From the NCBI GenBank assembly GCA_964471825.1, contig CAYYKD010000004.1, positions 62,001-126,000 of the forward strand: 64,000 nt of DNA. The letters are read 5' to 3'. Positions 55,701 to 63,941 of the stretch are shown here, piece after piece. The number at the start of each line of letters is the position of its first letter. Position 1 is the first letter of the stretch. The notes below the pieces were generated by a model, which had not been told where the DNA came from, did not search any database, and was given only the letters and a program-made list of their open reading frames with translations. This stretch comes from CAYYKD01 sp964471825 (GTDB lineage Bacteria > Spirochaetota > GWE2-31-10 > CAYYKD01). A program made the translations under genes and the position numbers.

Positions 55701-56081
55701 CCTGGTTCTATCTATAGTGTACTTAGCTGTATGAGTTTCAACCTTACCATTACGCCTTTCCAGAATAGCCGTTACGGTAAAAACCCTTATAGCCCCCTCA
55801 TCCGCCGTTAGAAATACTGTCTTATTAAAAAGTGTCGGTTCTCTCTCATGCAGTGTCGAGTTAATTAGAAAAAAAACTGTACCTTCATCTGAGGAGAGAT
55901 TAAGCCCTACTGTATTGTTATATTTACCCGGTGAAGGCTCCCACTTGATTGATGCGGGTTGTTCTAATGTATAATTTGTTGTGTTTATTATCTCATCTGA
56001 TCTTAGATTAAATGACACCACTACTATATAAATTAATGTAATGATTGATAATGATATGGGCATTCTTATAATTTTATTCAT
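52701..56081 (-). CDS. Giant secreted/surface beta protein with chitobiase-like and beta-helix parts
   Basis: The 1126-residue protein has an N-terminal hydrophobic signal or anchor (MNKIIRMPISLSIITLIYIV). Repeated beta-sandwich domains follow, like the chitobiase/hexosaminidase C-terminal type (SSDEGTVFFLINSTLHEREP, IDRTRTF, AKSVDYSGNERV...VIRFDRRGVFVDT). From about residue 635 (SGNGTEDSPYNSIERAVYFAEQ, DUF1565-like) a right-handed parallel beta-helix is likely. No enzyme active site is recognised. It is probably a cell-surface protein. It begins an operon with the radical SAM and glycosyltransferase genes. Confidence 0.7.
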   Translation of the reverse strand: MNKIIRMPISLSIITLIYIVVVSFNLRSDEIINTTNYTLEQPASIKWEPSPGKYNNTVGLNLSSDEGTVFFLINSTLHEREPTLFNKTVFLTADEGAIRVFTVTAILERRNGKVETHTAKYTIDRTRTFYNTPISTKDTISRVKTSANGQSVYRYSFSSNIYRVETNERKFVFPSYDSLNQSGSDQAVIDEISGDKRVFAVALSYKKNNEVITLYKPELVDLKKPVSPSMGTLFWGQVYHRDYKIHIVPENNNDKTYFWLREWKKDEIITGPPQTNDIERWNEFEGPIQINPLYGEQGTIGVASFTRGKNGVDSDITGPYYFKVTDSENDLKQKFTLKRQLKKKPSILINDVIGELPFDNGPRSYRDKVTVTFKDHEEGESFYFEFVGEGTKGLSERFPCEGTYTFEMSDIYPVFFTLYYSDGNKIGSINLKSRNHLYPIPKKHRGTTIVVSGDKLLEFHMPDSVVKYEVSDNLFKYIDINSNSPEFKGVVLANGEDGHETIYKIKFGSFDQDDNKFAESPDYEIRIDKKKPESDIVLDGVNLNIVHNDKLKMTLIQPESDSKVFYKLFADDDWIRYTEPVTIYPQTSYKHTIIMYAKSVDYSGNERVNAEPFVIRFDRRGVFVDTAKKTSGNGTEDSPYNSIERAVYFAEQKGLKNIWIMSKENTLTNPLKINSDIVIQPYNLERASINLLTRALSDKNYTWLNFGEKGYAEFRNISFSVNSGNSFAVLNGNKVKFYFSDFDIKGSGNFDFIKGVKSGVALIDVALRSDAPILNLSMISLDGGTFVSENLSVNLIVNKLRLFDIKNTTYSSLDSAEIDVKTKSDTLFASFRDSKISLNRVIYNQSGTYRMAGFAELYNTELSISNMDMIITGERAFNMNILDDKESRVTIEGSLFRVENGFSITGFNSTNGKMKFIRSMLDINKATDQITGFRLNRTDIDISSSVIRLDGGYNNISFSLRDSIFNGTNNSLFSVNGKGKSYSFWINDSAKFNSINSIYYFDNMKLNNDTLVFFNNPFYDRFKPLWLSNIVSSSASLLENLDKKDDPVTVKDFNENNLLYQFEKDFNMADSSFFVPLLDSPIFQGGLSQYASPIPLSESDFLNKQRVIEGIGVDIGAIQLSGHDVE

Positions 56082-56179
56082 CTCGCCATCCGGTTTAAAA
56101 TGTATTCATCTATATATATCGGAATTTATGAATAAAAAAATCACGCTAATATTGAAATTGAATAATAAATATTATTATT

Positions 56180-56560
56180 CTATGAATCTACAGAGAGTTG
56201 ATTGTAGAACTCATAACTTTTATTTATCTTATCTGTCATGATTATTGTACAAACATTTGGAATTCCGTTATCGTGATAATACTTTTTTATCTGCTCAAGA
56301 AGTGAATCCTTTAACTCAACCGCACTCTTATATTTTGAAAGATCCATTTTCATAATGAACTTCACAGTCTTCTCAATATGCGATAACTCTGTTTCCAGAA
56401 GTGCCATATTTTCCATGTAAACTATGTGCTTGTTTCGATCATCCATCTCTTTTTCATGTGTAGTATAGTCAGCTATCCTATTCTTTAAATAACTGTCAAG
56501 TAATGATAATGAAAAACCCAATAATTTATGAAAATCCTTAACCTCATGATTTATACTCAT
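56180..56560 (-). CDS. Small hypothetical helical protein
   Basis: The product of about 126 residues is not recognised. It is highly charged and helical, with a FlgN/chaperone-like look but no real match (LLGFSLSLLDSYLKNR, ALLETELSHIEKTVKFIMK). The ATG at 56560 follows a perfect GGAGG; the frame is open further up to 56596 but without such a site. It lies between the PilZ gene at 56668 and the giant surface gene on the same strand. Confidence 0.65.
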   Translation of the reverse strand: MSINHEVKDFHKLLGFSLSLLDSYLKNRIADYTTHEKEMDDRNKHIVYMENMALLETELSHIEKTVKFIMKMDLSKYKSAVELKDSLLEQIKKYYHDNGIPNVCTIIMTDKINKSYEFYNQLSVDS

Positions 56561-56667
56561 TCTAAAACCTCCGTAAATATAAAAAAACAAATACAATTAA
56601 TTATATAAAAATAATTCAAAAAATCAAACCTAATTTAGTTATAATTTATTTAAAAAAAATGCTGCGT

Positions 56668-57738
56668 CTATGGATTGGCTGCAGGAGTAACCGGAGTTGT
56701 TTCTGTTTCATTAGTACCTGCTATCGATGCATCCTTTACTTCTTCTTTAGTTGCTTCATTAGTTTTTTCTACACTATCTAATCCTTCAGGTTTTCCTTCA
56801 GGTTTTTCTTCTATCTTATCTTCAGGTTTCTCATCAGGTTTTTTGGTTGAGCCACTCTTCTTCATAGTTCTTGCTTCTTCTCTCACTCTTTCCTGTTCCA
56901 TCTTTTTTTTAAGTGCAGGGTTCTTCTCAAGTTGAATTTCCCTCAGGCAAAGAGACATCTCATCTTTAAGACACTTCTTAATGTAGTCATGTAGTTTTCG
57001 CGATGTATCTTTTGGAATATTATCCGTAAAGACAACCTTGTTGCTTACTATTTCTGCATGGCATATCTTCAAGATGTAGAGGGATGAATTTGCGGAACTA
57101 AAGCCGACAACCTTAAGCGAACACCTTATTCTTACACCTTTTAGGATCAGTACAGCTTCCTGGAAATAACCGCCTACCGTAAAGTCATATTTATATTCTG
57201 ATGGTACATCTAACGAGATTGCATATGCAGACATATCTAATATCTTACAGACTATCGGTTTGTCTTTGTTCTTTTGATAGATATAGACCTCAGCTTGTCC
57301 ATAGGTCTTTGATCGGATGTATGCCCGCTTACCCTTTGCCTCAAAGACAGTCATGATCTGCTTCATTACCTGCAATGGATTTTTCTGAATATCCTCAAAC
57401 CTTATAACAGAGATGTTGTTCTCTAGAAATTTTTCGGAGACCTTCTGATCTATGCTGTCATAGGCAAATGCACCGATCAATATCTGCGTGTTATCTATCT
57501 TTAAAAGTTCATTTGAATAGTTTATCCACGCATCAACTTCAGTCTTATTTAGAATAGTAAAAAAAATTATAGATTTTTCGTATTTTGGCAACAACTCCAG
57601 AAGGAAGTCCCGCTCATCATCAATAATAACATAGGACTCGTATTCCAGGTTTATCAGGGTATCTATAATAACATTAATTATCTGTATAGGATTGATAAAA
57701 AATATCTTAACCGCATATACTTCTTTTGGAATCATCAT
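56668..57738 (-). CDS. PilZ-like domain protein with Pro/Glu/Lys-rich tail
   Basis: The 356-residue protein has an N-terminal alpha/beta region (about 1-130, receiver-like without the usual phosphoacceptor pattern), a PilZ-like barrel (about 135-240, KRAYIRSKTYGQAEVYI...DMSAYAISL) and a low-complexity C-terminus of KPEDK and EGKPEG repeats. The RxxxR motif is present as RAYIR. The second motif DxSxxG is DMSAYA, with Gly replaced by Ala, so c-di-GMP binding is less sure than for the PilZ protein at 15814. This arrangement is common among spirochaete PilZ proteins. Confidence 0.65.
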   Translation of the reverse strand: MMIPKEVYAVKIFFINPIQIINVIIDTLINLEYESYVIIDDERDFLLELLPKYEKSIIFFTILNKTEVDAWINYSNELLKIDNTQILIGAFAYDSIDQKVSEKFLENNISVIRFEDIQKNPLQVMKQIMTVFEAKGKRAYIRSKTYGQAEVYIYQKNKDKPIVCKILDMSAYAISLDVPSEYKYDFTVGGYFQEAVLILKGVRIRCSLKVVGFSSANSSLYILKICHAEIVSNKVVFTDNIPKDTSRKLHDYIKKCLKDEMSLCLREIQLEKNPALKKKMEQERVREEARTMKKSGSTKKPDEKPEDKIEEKPEGKPEGLDSVEKTNEATKEEVKDASIAGTNETETTPVTPAANP

Positions 57739-57881
57739 GCCATCCGCTATAATTAGAATACTTCAACTACAAAACAATACCAAGGTAAAATATTCATTTA
57801 TAGACTTAATGTCAAGCAATTTAATACTAACATGCACAAAATTAGAAACAAATTATAGAGAGCCTCTAGAAAAAGACATTT

Positions 57882-60557
57882 TTAATAACGATATGCCCCC
57901 ATACTTGTAGACATTCCTCTTTCAAAAAGTTGTATATCATTAGTAAAATACCAACCGACCGGATCATTAAAATAACTACCCACAGCAGCACCGGTTAATA
58001 TAGTATTATAAGTACTCGAGGATAGATTATAGTTATTATCCTCTACGGTTTCCAATAAATAATCAAATCCAACTACCGACTCAAACACCAATACAGCTTC
58101 CCCTGATTTGTAAATATTATCCTTAAATGCAAAAGGAAAACTTGAATTTCGTGTTGTTTCCGGGATAAATGACAAATTATTTCTGTTAATAAGTGAATAA
58201 TCACTATTGCTATAAAAATGAAAAGCACTATGTCCTACTTCAAGTTCAAAGAACGCATTTTTTTCTATATCATTAATTGTGATACCGGTAGCTTGAACAT
58301 AAGCCTCTTCATATACTCCATAGTATGTACCATATATTGTTGCCGGTGCCATGTCATACGGCACCGGTGTAAATATATTATTAGCAATATACACAGGTAA
58401 CAAATTACTATTCATCTCTGAGCCGTTATACATATAGATAAATGACATATCAGTATTAACACTATTCAATCTTCCTAAAAATGTATTATTTATGATATCA
58501 GCTCTGATAACACCCTCAAGATCGTTATGCAGGAAAATCCCTTTATTGTAATTGCTATATGAACTTGCTGCATCGGAGATTAACTGAATTACATTGTTAT
58601 ATATCCTAAAATTCCCCTGCGAATTAACATATATACAATTAGCAAAGTTATTATCTCCCTCTGTCTTTAAGGCTATCTTATTACCACTTATATCAAAAAT
58701 CTTACCTGGATCATTATCATCAGTTTCAATATGAATACCCGTAACTGTTAAAAAATTGCTGGCGTCACTGTTTACACTAATAAGCTCGATTGTATTTCCT
58801 TTGTAATTTACAGGGATACTGGCTGAAGTGTTATAATTAATTGAATGGATTCCGCAGATATTACCCTGTGAAAAGTTTGCAGAAAGAACTGTCTTTATTG
58901 TATTATAGGATATCTCCGGATTGGATTCATAATTAACAATACCGTATAATCCGCCACTTATCGGTGGTGAAGAATAACTTCCGAGAGTAATATAATTATT
59001 TTGAATTATTGGAGACATATCAGTACTTGCAATATAAACCGCAATACTTGTCGCATTTGAACTTCCATTCGTAACACTTGACGCTTTAACTTCGTTATTA
59101 CTAAAGTTAACATTTCCACTAATATCGACTAAAGAATAATATGTGTCTTCTGTTATATTCCCACCTTCAACATTAAAACCGGTAAAGTCACAGGAGTTAG
59201 CCGAATCAGTATTATTCAAAGAGACAAGTGTCACATTAGAAGAATCAACTGCAGCAGTTATATTGGATCTCATATTGAAATTCATAAAACTCTCATCAAA
59301 GCCACCCCTGATTGATATTGGATTACCAATATATATTACACCTGCACTACCGCCTGAGGCGTAGTCGCCAGATGCAACCAAAACTTCACCGTATGAAAAA
59401 GAATAATTCAACATATTCTGTTCTACTTCAAATATTCCCCTTTGAATTGTCTTGAATGGTGATGCTTTCGTTCCATCATAACTGTCATCTCCAATTTGTG
59501 CAGAAACGAAGACAGTATTAGTGTCAGGTATCCACCTAGCATAGAGAATGATATCATCATATACTTTATCAGCTAGAAAATCCCATATCATAGTAAGGGT
59601 CTCATCTTTAAACCATTTGTCAAAAGTATAGCCATCACGGGTTGCAGTCGGAACGGTCGTTATAGTACTGCCGGATTCAACTGTAAAAAACTCGTTCGTA
59701 ACAGTTCCGCCATTAGGATGAAATTGTACAGTAAATAAACCCACACTATTTTGAGACCACCTTGCATATAGGTCGGTATTTTTGGTAACTATATCAATCT
59801 CAAATCGCCATATCTCTGAAAGAGTTTCATCTTTGAACCAGCCGTCAAAAGTATACTCGTCTTTTGTAGGTGTCGGCGGATTAAGAATCTTCTCTCCGGA
59901 GGGTACAGTCATAGTTGTTGTAGTCACAATTCCGCCATTAGGATGAAATACTACGGTAAATGAGCCGCCACTATTTTGCGTCCATTTTGCATAGAGATCG
60001 GTATATCCATGAACAACATCAGTATCAAAGTTCCAAATATTGGTAAATGCCTCATCTCTAAACCAACCATCAAAACTATATCCGTCTCTTGTAGGTTTCG
60101 GCGGATTAATAATCTTTTGTCCGTCATCAACATAATATGAATCAGGAGTAACCGTGCCGCCATTTGGATGAAATACCACTCGATGAACCTGAGTATCACT
60201 CCACTTTGCATATACAGTTATATCCTCGGTTACCGGTGTACTCTCTCGAAACTCTATCCCGCCGCCATAAGGGTATGTCCACCACCCGGAAAAATATTTG
60301 AGGTCCTTCCATGGTTCAGTCGGCAGGTTAACAACTGTTGTAGCAGGATATTTAACTATAATGGTAGACGGGTCAGCCGAAGTGTCAGCACCTTGACTGT
60401 CAAATGTTACAGTATAGCTGTATTCGTTATCACGCACCTCTTCATTTACCTTAACCCAATCATCAAAACTTAACAACTGGAAAAGATCACATGACGGTAT
60501 AATTATTGATAGAATAAAAATAGAAACTAATAAAACTAAATTTTTCTTTATATACAT
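57882..60557 (-). CDS. InlB-repeat lipoprotein with parallel beta-helix domain
   Basis: The 891-residue protein has a lipoprotein signal (lipobox IIPSC, Cys23). Four Listeria-Bacteroides (InlB B-type) repeats lie at about residues 47-120, 124-193, 199-268 and 275-343, each with FHPNGG and GW(F)xDE...LYAxW. A DUF1565-type start VFVSAQIGDDSYDGTKASPFKTIQRG (about 350) leads into a right-handed beta-helix with many N-rich turns (SNATSIAVYIAS, IQNNYIT). It is exported and surface-exposed by design. InlB repeats bind partners or stack; ligand unknown. Confidence 0.82.
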   Translation of the reverse strand: MYIKKNLVLLVSIFILSIIIPSCDLFQLLSFDDWVKVNEEVRDNEYSYTVTFDSQGADTSADPSTIIVKYPATTVVNLPTEPWKDLKYFSGWWTYPYGGGIEFRESTPVTEDITVYAKWSDTQVHRVVFHPNGGTVTPDSYYVDDGQKIINPPKPTRDGYSFDGWFRDEAFTNIWNFDTDVVHGYTDLYAKWTQNSGGSFTVVFHPNGGIVTTTTMTVPSGEKILNPPTPTKDEYTFDGWFKDETLSEIWRFEIDIVTKNTDLYARWSQNSVGLFTVQFHPNGGTVTNEFFTVESGSTITTVPTATRDGYTFDKWFKDETLTMIWDFLADKVYDDIILYARWIPDTNTVFVSAQIGDDSYDGTKASPFKTIQRGIFEVEQNMLNYSFSYGEVLVASGDYASGGSAGVIYIGNPISIRGGFDESFMNFNMRSNITAAVDSSNVTLVSLNNTDSANSCDFTGFNVEGGNITEDTYYSLVDISGNVNFSNNEVKASSVTNGSSNATSIAVYIASTDMSPIIQNNYITLGSYSSPPISGGLYGIVNYESNPEISYNTIKTVLSANFSQGNICGIHSINYNTSASIPVNYKGNTIELISVNSDASNFLTVTGIHIETDDNDPGKIFDISGNKIALKTEGDNNFANCIYVNSQGNFRIYNNVIQLISDAASSYSNYNKGIFLHNDLEGVIRADIINNTFLGRLNSVNTDMSFIYMYNGSEMNSNLLPVYIANNIFTPVPYDMAPATIYGTYYGVYEEAYVQATGITINDIEKNAFFELEVGHSAFHFYSNSDYSLINRNNLSFIPETTRNSSFPFAFKDNIYKSGEAVLVFESVVGFDYLLETVEDNNYNLSSSTYNTILTGAAVGSYFNDPVGWYFTNDIQLFERGMSTSMGAYRY

Positions 60558-60958
60558 ATAATACCGCCTTCAATCTACAATCTTCAATATTCAAACTATA
60601 ATCTATGACTCTATTTTAATAAAATTCTTAATAAATATTATCACAAATTTTTAGAAAAATCATTTATTATTTTGTAAATATTTTTTATTATACTGATATT
60701 CTACTTATCTACTTATATTCTACTTATCTACTTATCTACTTATATTCTACTCACATTTAACTGATATTATACCTTTGATGACTTCAATAAGGCAGAAAGT
60801 AAATAGAAAAAAGACAGATATAAAAATAGACTAAAAATAGAATTAATATACAATAAAAAAAAATCACAAATTTTACTTGAAAAAAATTGATTTTAATAGT
60901 ATTTAACACATTTACTAACAACTATATATTAGCTAATTGAGATTTAGGGAGACGAATA
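60558..60958. other. Intergenic region with tandem TCTACTTA repeats
   Basis: A divergent 400-bp A+T-rich region without a gene. Between 60696 and 60757 short TCTACTTAT units repeat in tandem. A weak promoter-like pair TTGAAA (60878-60883), 17 bp, TATTTA (60901-60906) may drive the plus-strand zinc-ribbon gene. Confidence 0.5.
60696..60757. repeat. Short tandem repeat, TCTACTTAT units
   Basis: About seven units of TCTACTTA or ATTCTACTTA in a row in non-coding DNA. Confidence 0.8.
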
Positions 60959-61735
60959 ATGACAGACACATACGAAAAGCTTCTTGCCCTTCAAAATTTA
61001 TTAACAGAAAAATTTAAACTAGAAGAGAAAAAAGATGAGCTTCCTAAAATGCTATCATCAAAGAATGAAGTTCTAAATAGATTAAAGAAATCATATCTAT
61101 CTAAGCATTCGCATTTTAAACACCTCGAAGAAAGTATCTTTGATCACCAACGGTTGATGAGCGAGATAACACTTCACAAACAAAAACTCGATGAGAGAGT
61201 TAAGGTTATCTCAACACAAAAAGAATATGAATCCCTTGACAAAGAGATCGCGATGGCCTCTGAGAAAGAGGAGCAATACAAATTTCAATTACTACAGGAT
61301 AAGAGAGTTATTGATGATCTAAAACAGGCTCTTGAAAGAGATGAAGAGATGATTAAGCACCAGGAAAATGACATTAAAAATGAAGATTCAAGAATCAATG
61401 GCGAGCTTGATAGAATCAACGATTCACTTACCAAACTGATTGAAAAAGAAAATGAGCTTGTTAAAGGGATCGATGATAACACCAGATACAAATTTGAACG
61501 AATTGTTAAGAACAAAGATGGAATAGGTATTGTAACAGTAACAAAGGGTCATTGTAACGGATGCCATGTTATATTACCTGCTGAATTCATCAACAGAATT
61601 AGAATGAATGAAGAGATTCAGTTCTGTCCGTACTGCTCTAGAATTCTATACTATGAAGGTAATGCAGCAGACATTTTCTCAATGGATGACGAATTTGATG
61701 AGGATGACGATGATTACTTCGGCTCAGATGATTAA
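60959..61735 (+). CDS. Coiled-coil C4 zinc-ribbon protein (DUF164/CT398-like)
   Basis: The 258-residue protein has a long helical coiled coil (about 10-185) and a C-terminal four-Cys zinc ribbon, CNGCHVILPAEFINRIRMNE followed by CPYCSRILYY. It ends in an acidic tail (DDEFDEDDDDYFGSDD). Proteins of this family (CT398, HP0958) act as chaperones or adaptors linked to flagellar export or RpoN in some bacteria. The role here is unknown. Six bases separate it from rnhA; AGGGAG precedes the ATG. Confidence 0.8.
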   Translation: MTDTYEKLLALQNLLTEKFKLEEKKDELPKMLSSKNEVLNRLKKSYLSKHSHFKHLEESIFDHQRLMSEITLHKQKLDERVKVISTQKEYESLDKEIAMASEKEEQYKFQLLQDKRVIDDLKQALERDEEMIKHQENDIKNEDSRINGELDRINDSLTKLIEKENELVKGIDDNTRYKFERIVKNKDGIGIVTVTKGHCNGCHVILPAEFINRIRMNEEIQFCPYCSRILYYEGNAADIFSMDDEFDEDDDDYFGSDD

Positions 61736-61741
61736 TATTAG

Positions 61742-62296
61742 ATGACAATTAAGGATAGAATTCTCACCCTCATAGCAACAGATGAACAGTTACTTAATAC
61801 TATCTCGTCTAAACTTAGTCTAAAAAAAGAGGATATTTTGTCAGAGATAAACGGCTCATCAACTCCTGTTATGTATATTGACGGCGGTTCAAGGGGAAAC
61901 CCCGGTGAATCCGGCTCCGGTATAGTGATAGAAAATAACAAAACAAAGACCGGTTACTACTTCTACGAAGGGATTGGAACAAACAACGAGGCAGAATACA
62001 GAGCATTAATTCGTGGACTCAAACTTATTATTGATGAGGGACACAAATCAGTTACAGTTTTCAGCGACTCAGAACTAATCTGCAAACAAGTCAACGGAAT
62101 TTACAAGGTAAAACACCCTGAGATGATAAAATGTCATGCAGAGGTAACCGAGTTGATCAGACAATTAAAATCATTTAGTATCTCTCATGTATTAAGAGAG
62201 AAAAATAGGGACGCCGATAAAATGGCAAACACCGCAATGGACACAAAAAAAAATGGCAGGGTAGAGCTTACAGTCGCTGCAGAGATATCTCTGTAG
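61742..62296 (+). CDS. rnhA: Ribonuclease HI, 3' end overlaps rnpB
   Basis: This enzyme cuts RNA in RNA-DNA hybrids. The 184-residue protein has the RNase H catalytic set: YIDGGSRGNPGESG (Asp47), NNEAEYRAL (Glu85), SDSELI (Asp109) and NRDADKMAN (Asp159). A helical N-terminal extension of about 40 residues precedes the domain. It is the type that follows a zinc-ribbon gene and precedes rnpB. The last 13 codons (from about 62257) coincide with P1-P3 of RNase P RNA, and the stop TAG (62294-62296) ends in the G that begins the conserved GAGGAAAGTCC. These C-terminal residues (GRVELTVAAEISL) are set by the RNA. No clear ribosome-binding site is seen. Confidence 0.92.
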   Translation: MTIKDRILTLIATDEQLLNTISSKLSLKKEDILSEINGSSTPVMYIDGGSRGNPGESGSGIVIENNKTKTGYYFYEGIGTNNEAEYRALIRGLKLIIDEGHKSVTVFSDSELICKQVNGIYKVKHPEMIKCHAEVTELIRQLKSFSISHVLREKNRDADKMANTAMDTKKNGRVELTVAAEISL

Positions 62297-62676
62297 AGGA
62301 AAGTCCGGGCTCCAAAGGACAGGATGCCGGGTAACGCCCGGGGTTGATGTAATGTCAATACGGATAGTGCAACAGAAAATATACCACTCCGTCCCTTTTT
62401 ATAATTTTAGTTGAATAAACAAGATCAGTTTATAATCAAGTTTACAATCATCTGAAGTTAAAAAAAGGGGCGGAGAAAGGGTGAAATGGTGCGGTAAGAG
62501 CGCACCGCACAGACAGTAATGCCTGTGGCAGTGTAAACCCCATCCGGAGCAATGCCAAGTATAGAGGGGGCTGGTCCGGCCTAACCCTCTGGGTGGGCAG
62601 CTAGAGCTAATCGGTAACGGTTAGCCCAGATAGATGACTGTTTTAAACAGAACCCGGCTTATATGCTCTGCCCTGT
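62256..62676 (+). ncRNA. rnpB: RNase P RNA
   Basis: The catalytic RNA of RNase P matures tRNA 5' ends. Conserved cores are present: GAGGAAAGTCCGGGCTCC (62296 on), CAGTAATGCCTGTGGCAGTG and the 3' P4 strand ACAGAACCCGGCTTAT (62647-62662). P1 pairs CAGGGTAGAGC (62257-62267) with GCTCTGCCCTG (62665-62675), P2 pairs ACAGTC (62270-62275) with GACTGT (62636-62641), and P3 is CAGAGATATCTCTG. This is a bacterial type A layout of about 420 nt. An enlarged P12 is present near 62385-62478. A T run follows the 3' P1 strand and can act as terminator. The 5' 40 nt lie inside rnhA, and no promoter is evident there. Confidence 0.95.
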
Positions 62677-62734
62677 TTTTTATATATGTTATATACATGA
62701 CAAATAGACTAATCGATATTATTTATTTATCTAT

Positions 62735-62782
62735 AGAGACATCTGCTATAAGAGACATCTGGTAAAAGAGGCATCTGCTAAA
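62735..62782. repeat. Triplicated AGAGACATCTGCTATA-type repeat
   Basis: Three imperfect copies of a 16-bp unit (AGAGACATCTGCTATA, AGAGACATCTGGTAAA, AGAGGCATCTGCTAAA) lie between rnpB and the TolB-like gene. Confidence 0.6.
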
Positions 62783-62813
62783 CTATTTTTTTGCAGGCAC
62801 CTCTAAACTATGC

Positions 62814-63941
62814 TTAATAACCTTTTCCATCAAAGATCATCCTATGTATTTTATTTTCGACCTCGATCTGCAGGTTATATTTTACCTGAGTATTTAGATC
62901 AAGTGCCATCAACCTTACAGTATCTCCACCGGAACCCCATGTTCTAACGGAGTCAAAATACAGAACAGTATTATTATCTAGCCAATTTGGATAGGCCTGA
63001 ACCTCTGAATTACCGGACTTAACAGTATTTAATGCCTTAGATATAATAACGGTAGTATTATCCATATCGGAGACAACAAGTTCATAATCTCCTTCTCTAT
63101 AGACCCTCATTAGAAGCTTCTTGTAATCCGGTGAATACTTCACAAAATTTGCCATAGATTCACCAAACCTATCAACAACCCTAGTATTAATATTGAAGAT
63201 AAAAGGAAATGTAAGTGTAGAGGACATCTCATCTTTATACTCAATCTCCCCCGATGAACCTGCAAGGGATATAAACGAGACTTCATGAGTTTTTCTATTT
63301 ACATCAATAGACCCTGTCTTAGAAATAATCGTCTTACATAGAAAATCTGAGCTTTCGGTAGCTACTATATATGAAGTTAATTCACCTCTAAACAGATCTG
63401 ACTTCTCAGTATTCTTCTCTACAACCTTCATATAGACAAAGGTTTCACCGTCGATCCACGAATGAACATCCCCTGTATTTGATAGAATTAGCTTACTGGT
63501 GCCATTTTCTGTCCATATTAAAGATATATCTGCAACACTCATATCAGAGTCAGCACCTGCATGGGCAACAGAGATATACTTACCATTCGGCGACCACTCA
63601 ACCTGAGTAATAGGCTGAGCTATTGAAAACACCTTCTTTGGAACATTATTTTTAAGATCAACAACAAAAAGATCTGTGTTATTAGAGCTTATTGATTTTT
63701 TTATCGTAAAGGCGATCTTTTTATCATCATAGGACCATCTGGTAATTACCGGCACAAGCTCTGTTGACTGATTCAAAAGAACCGTTGTCAATGAGTTATC
63801 CTTTAATGAATAAAAAAACACACCCTCTGAACGAGCAAAGGCTATCTCAGACTTGCTGTTCACACTTACTGAGATTGGCTCACAGCTCAATATCAAAAAC
63901 AATAAAATTACAAAGACACTAATAACTACAGATTTTTTCAT
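62814..63941 (-). CDS. TolB/WD40-like beta-propeller lipoprotein
   Basis: The lipoprotein of about 375 residues has a signal peptide with lipobox LILSC and repeated propeller blades of the WD40-like/TolB kind: ITRWSYDDKKIAFTIKKS, ITQVEWSPNGKYISVAHAG, VKYSPDYKKLLMRVYREG and QAYPNWLDNNTVLYFDS. It probably scaffolds other proteins in the periplasm; no Tol-Pal partners are in the window. The ATG at 63941 follows GGGGAGA; the frame is open up to 63965 without a better site. Confidence 0.78.
   Translation of the reverse strand: MKKSVVISVFVILLFLILSCEPISVSVNSKSEIAFARSEGVFFYSLKDNSLTTVLLNQSTELVPVITRWSYDDKKIAFTIKKSISSNNTDLFVVDLKNNVPKKVFSIAQPITQVEWSPNGKYISVAHAGADSDMSVADISLIWTENGTSKLILSNTGDVHSWIDGETFVYMKVVEKNTEKSDLFRGELTSYIVATESSDFLCKTIISKTGSIDVNRKTHEVSFISLAGSSGEIEYKDEMSSTLTFPFIFNINTRVVDRFGESMANFVKYSPDYKKLLMRVYREGDYELVVSDMDNTTVIISKALNTVKSGNSEVQAYPNWLDNNTVLYFDSVRTWGSGGDTVRLMALDLNTQVKYNLQIEVENKIHRMIFDGKGY

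Noticed and set aside
60696..60757. Possible CRISPR-like array of TCTACTTA units.
   Set aside because: Units are too short and lack regular unique spacers; it is a plain tandem repeat.
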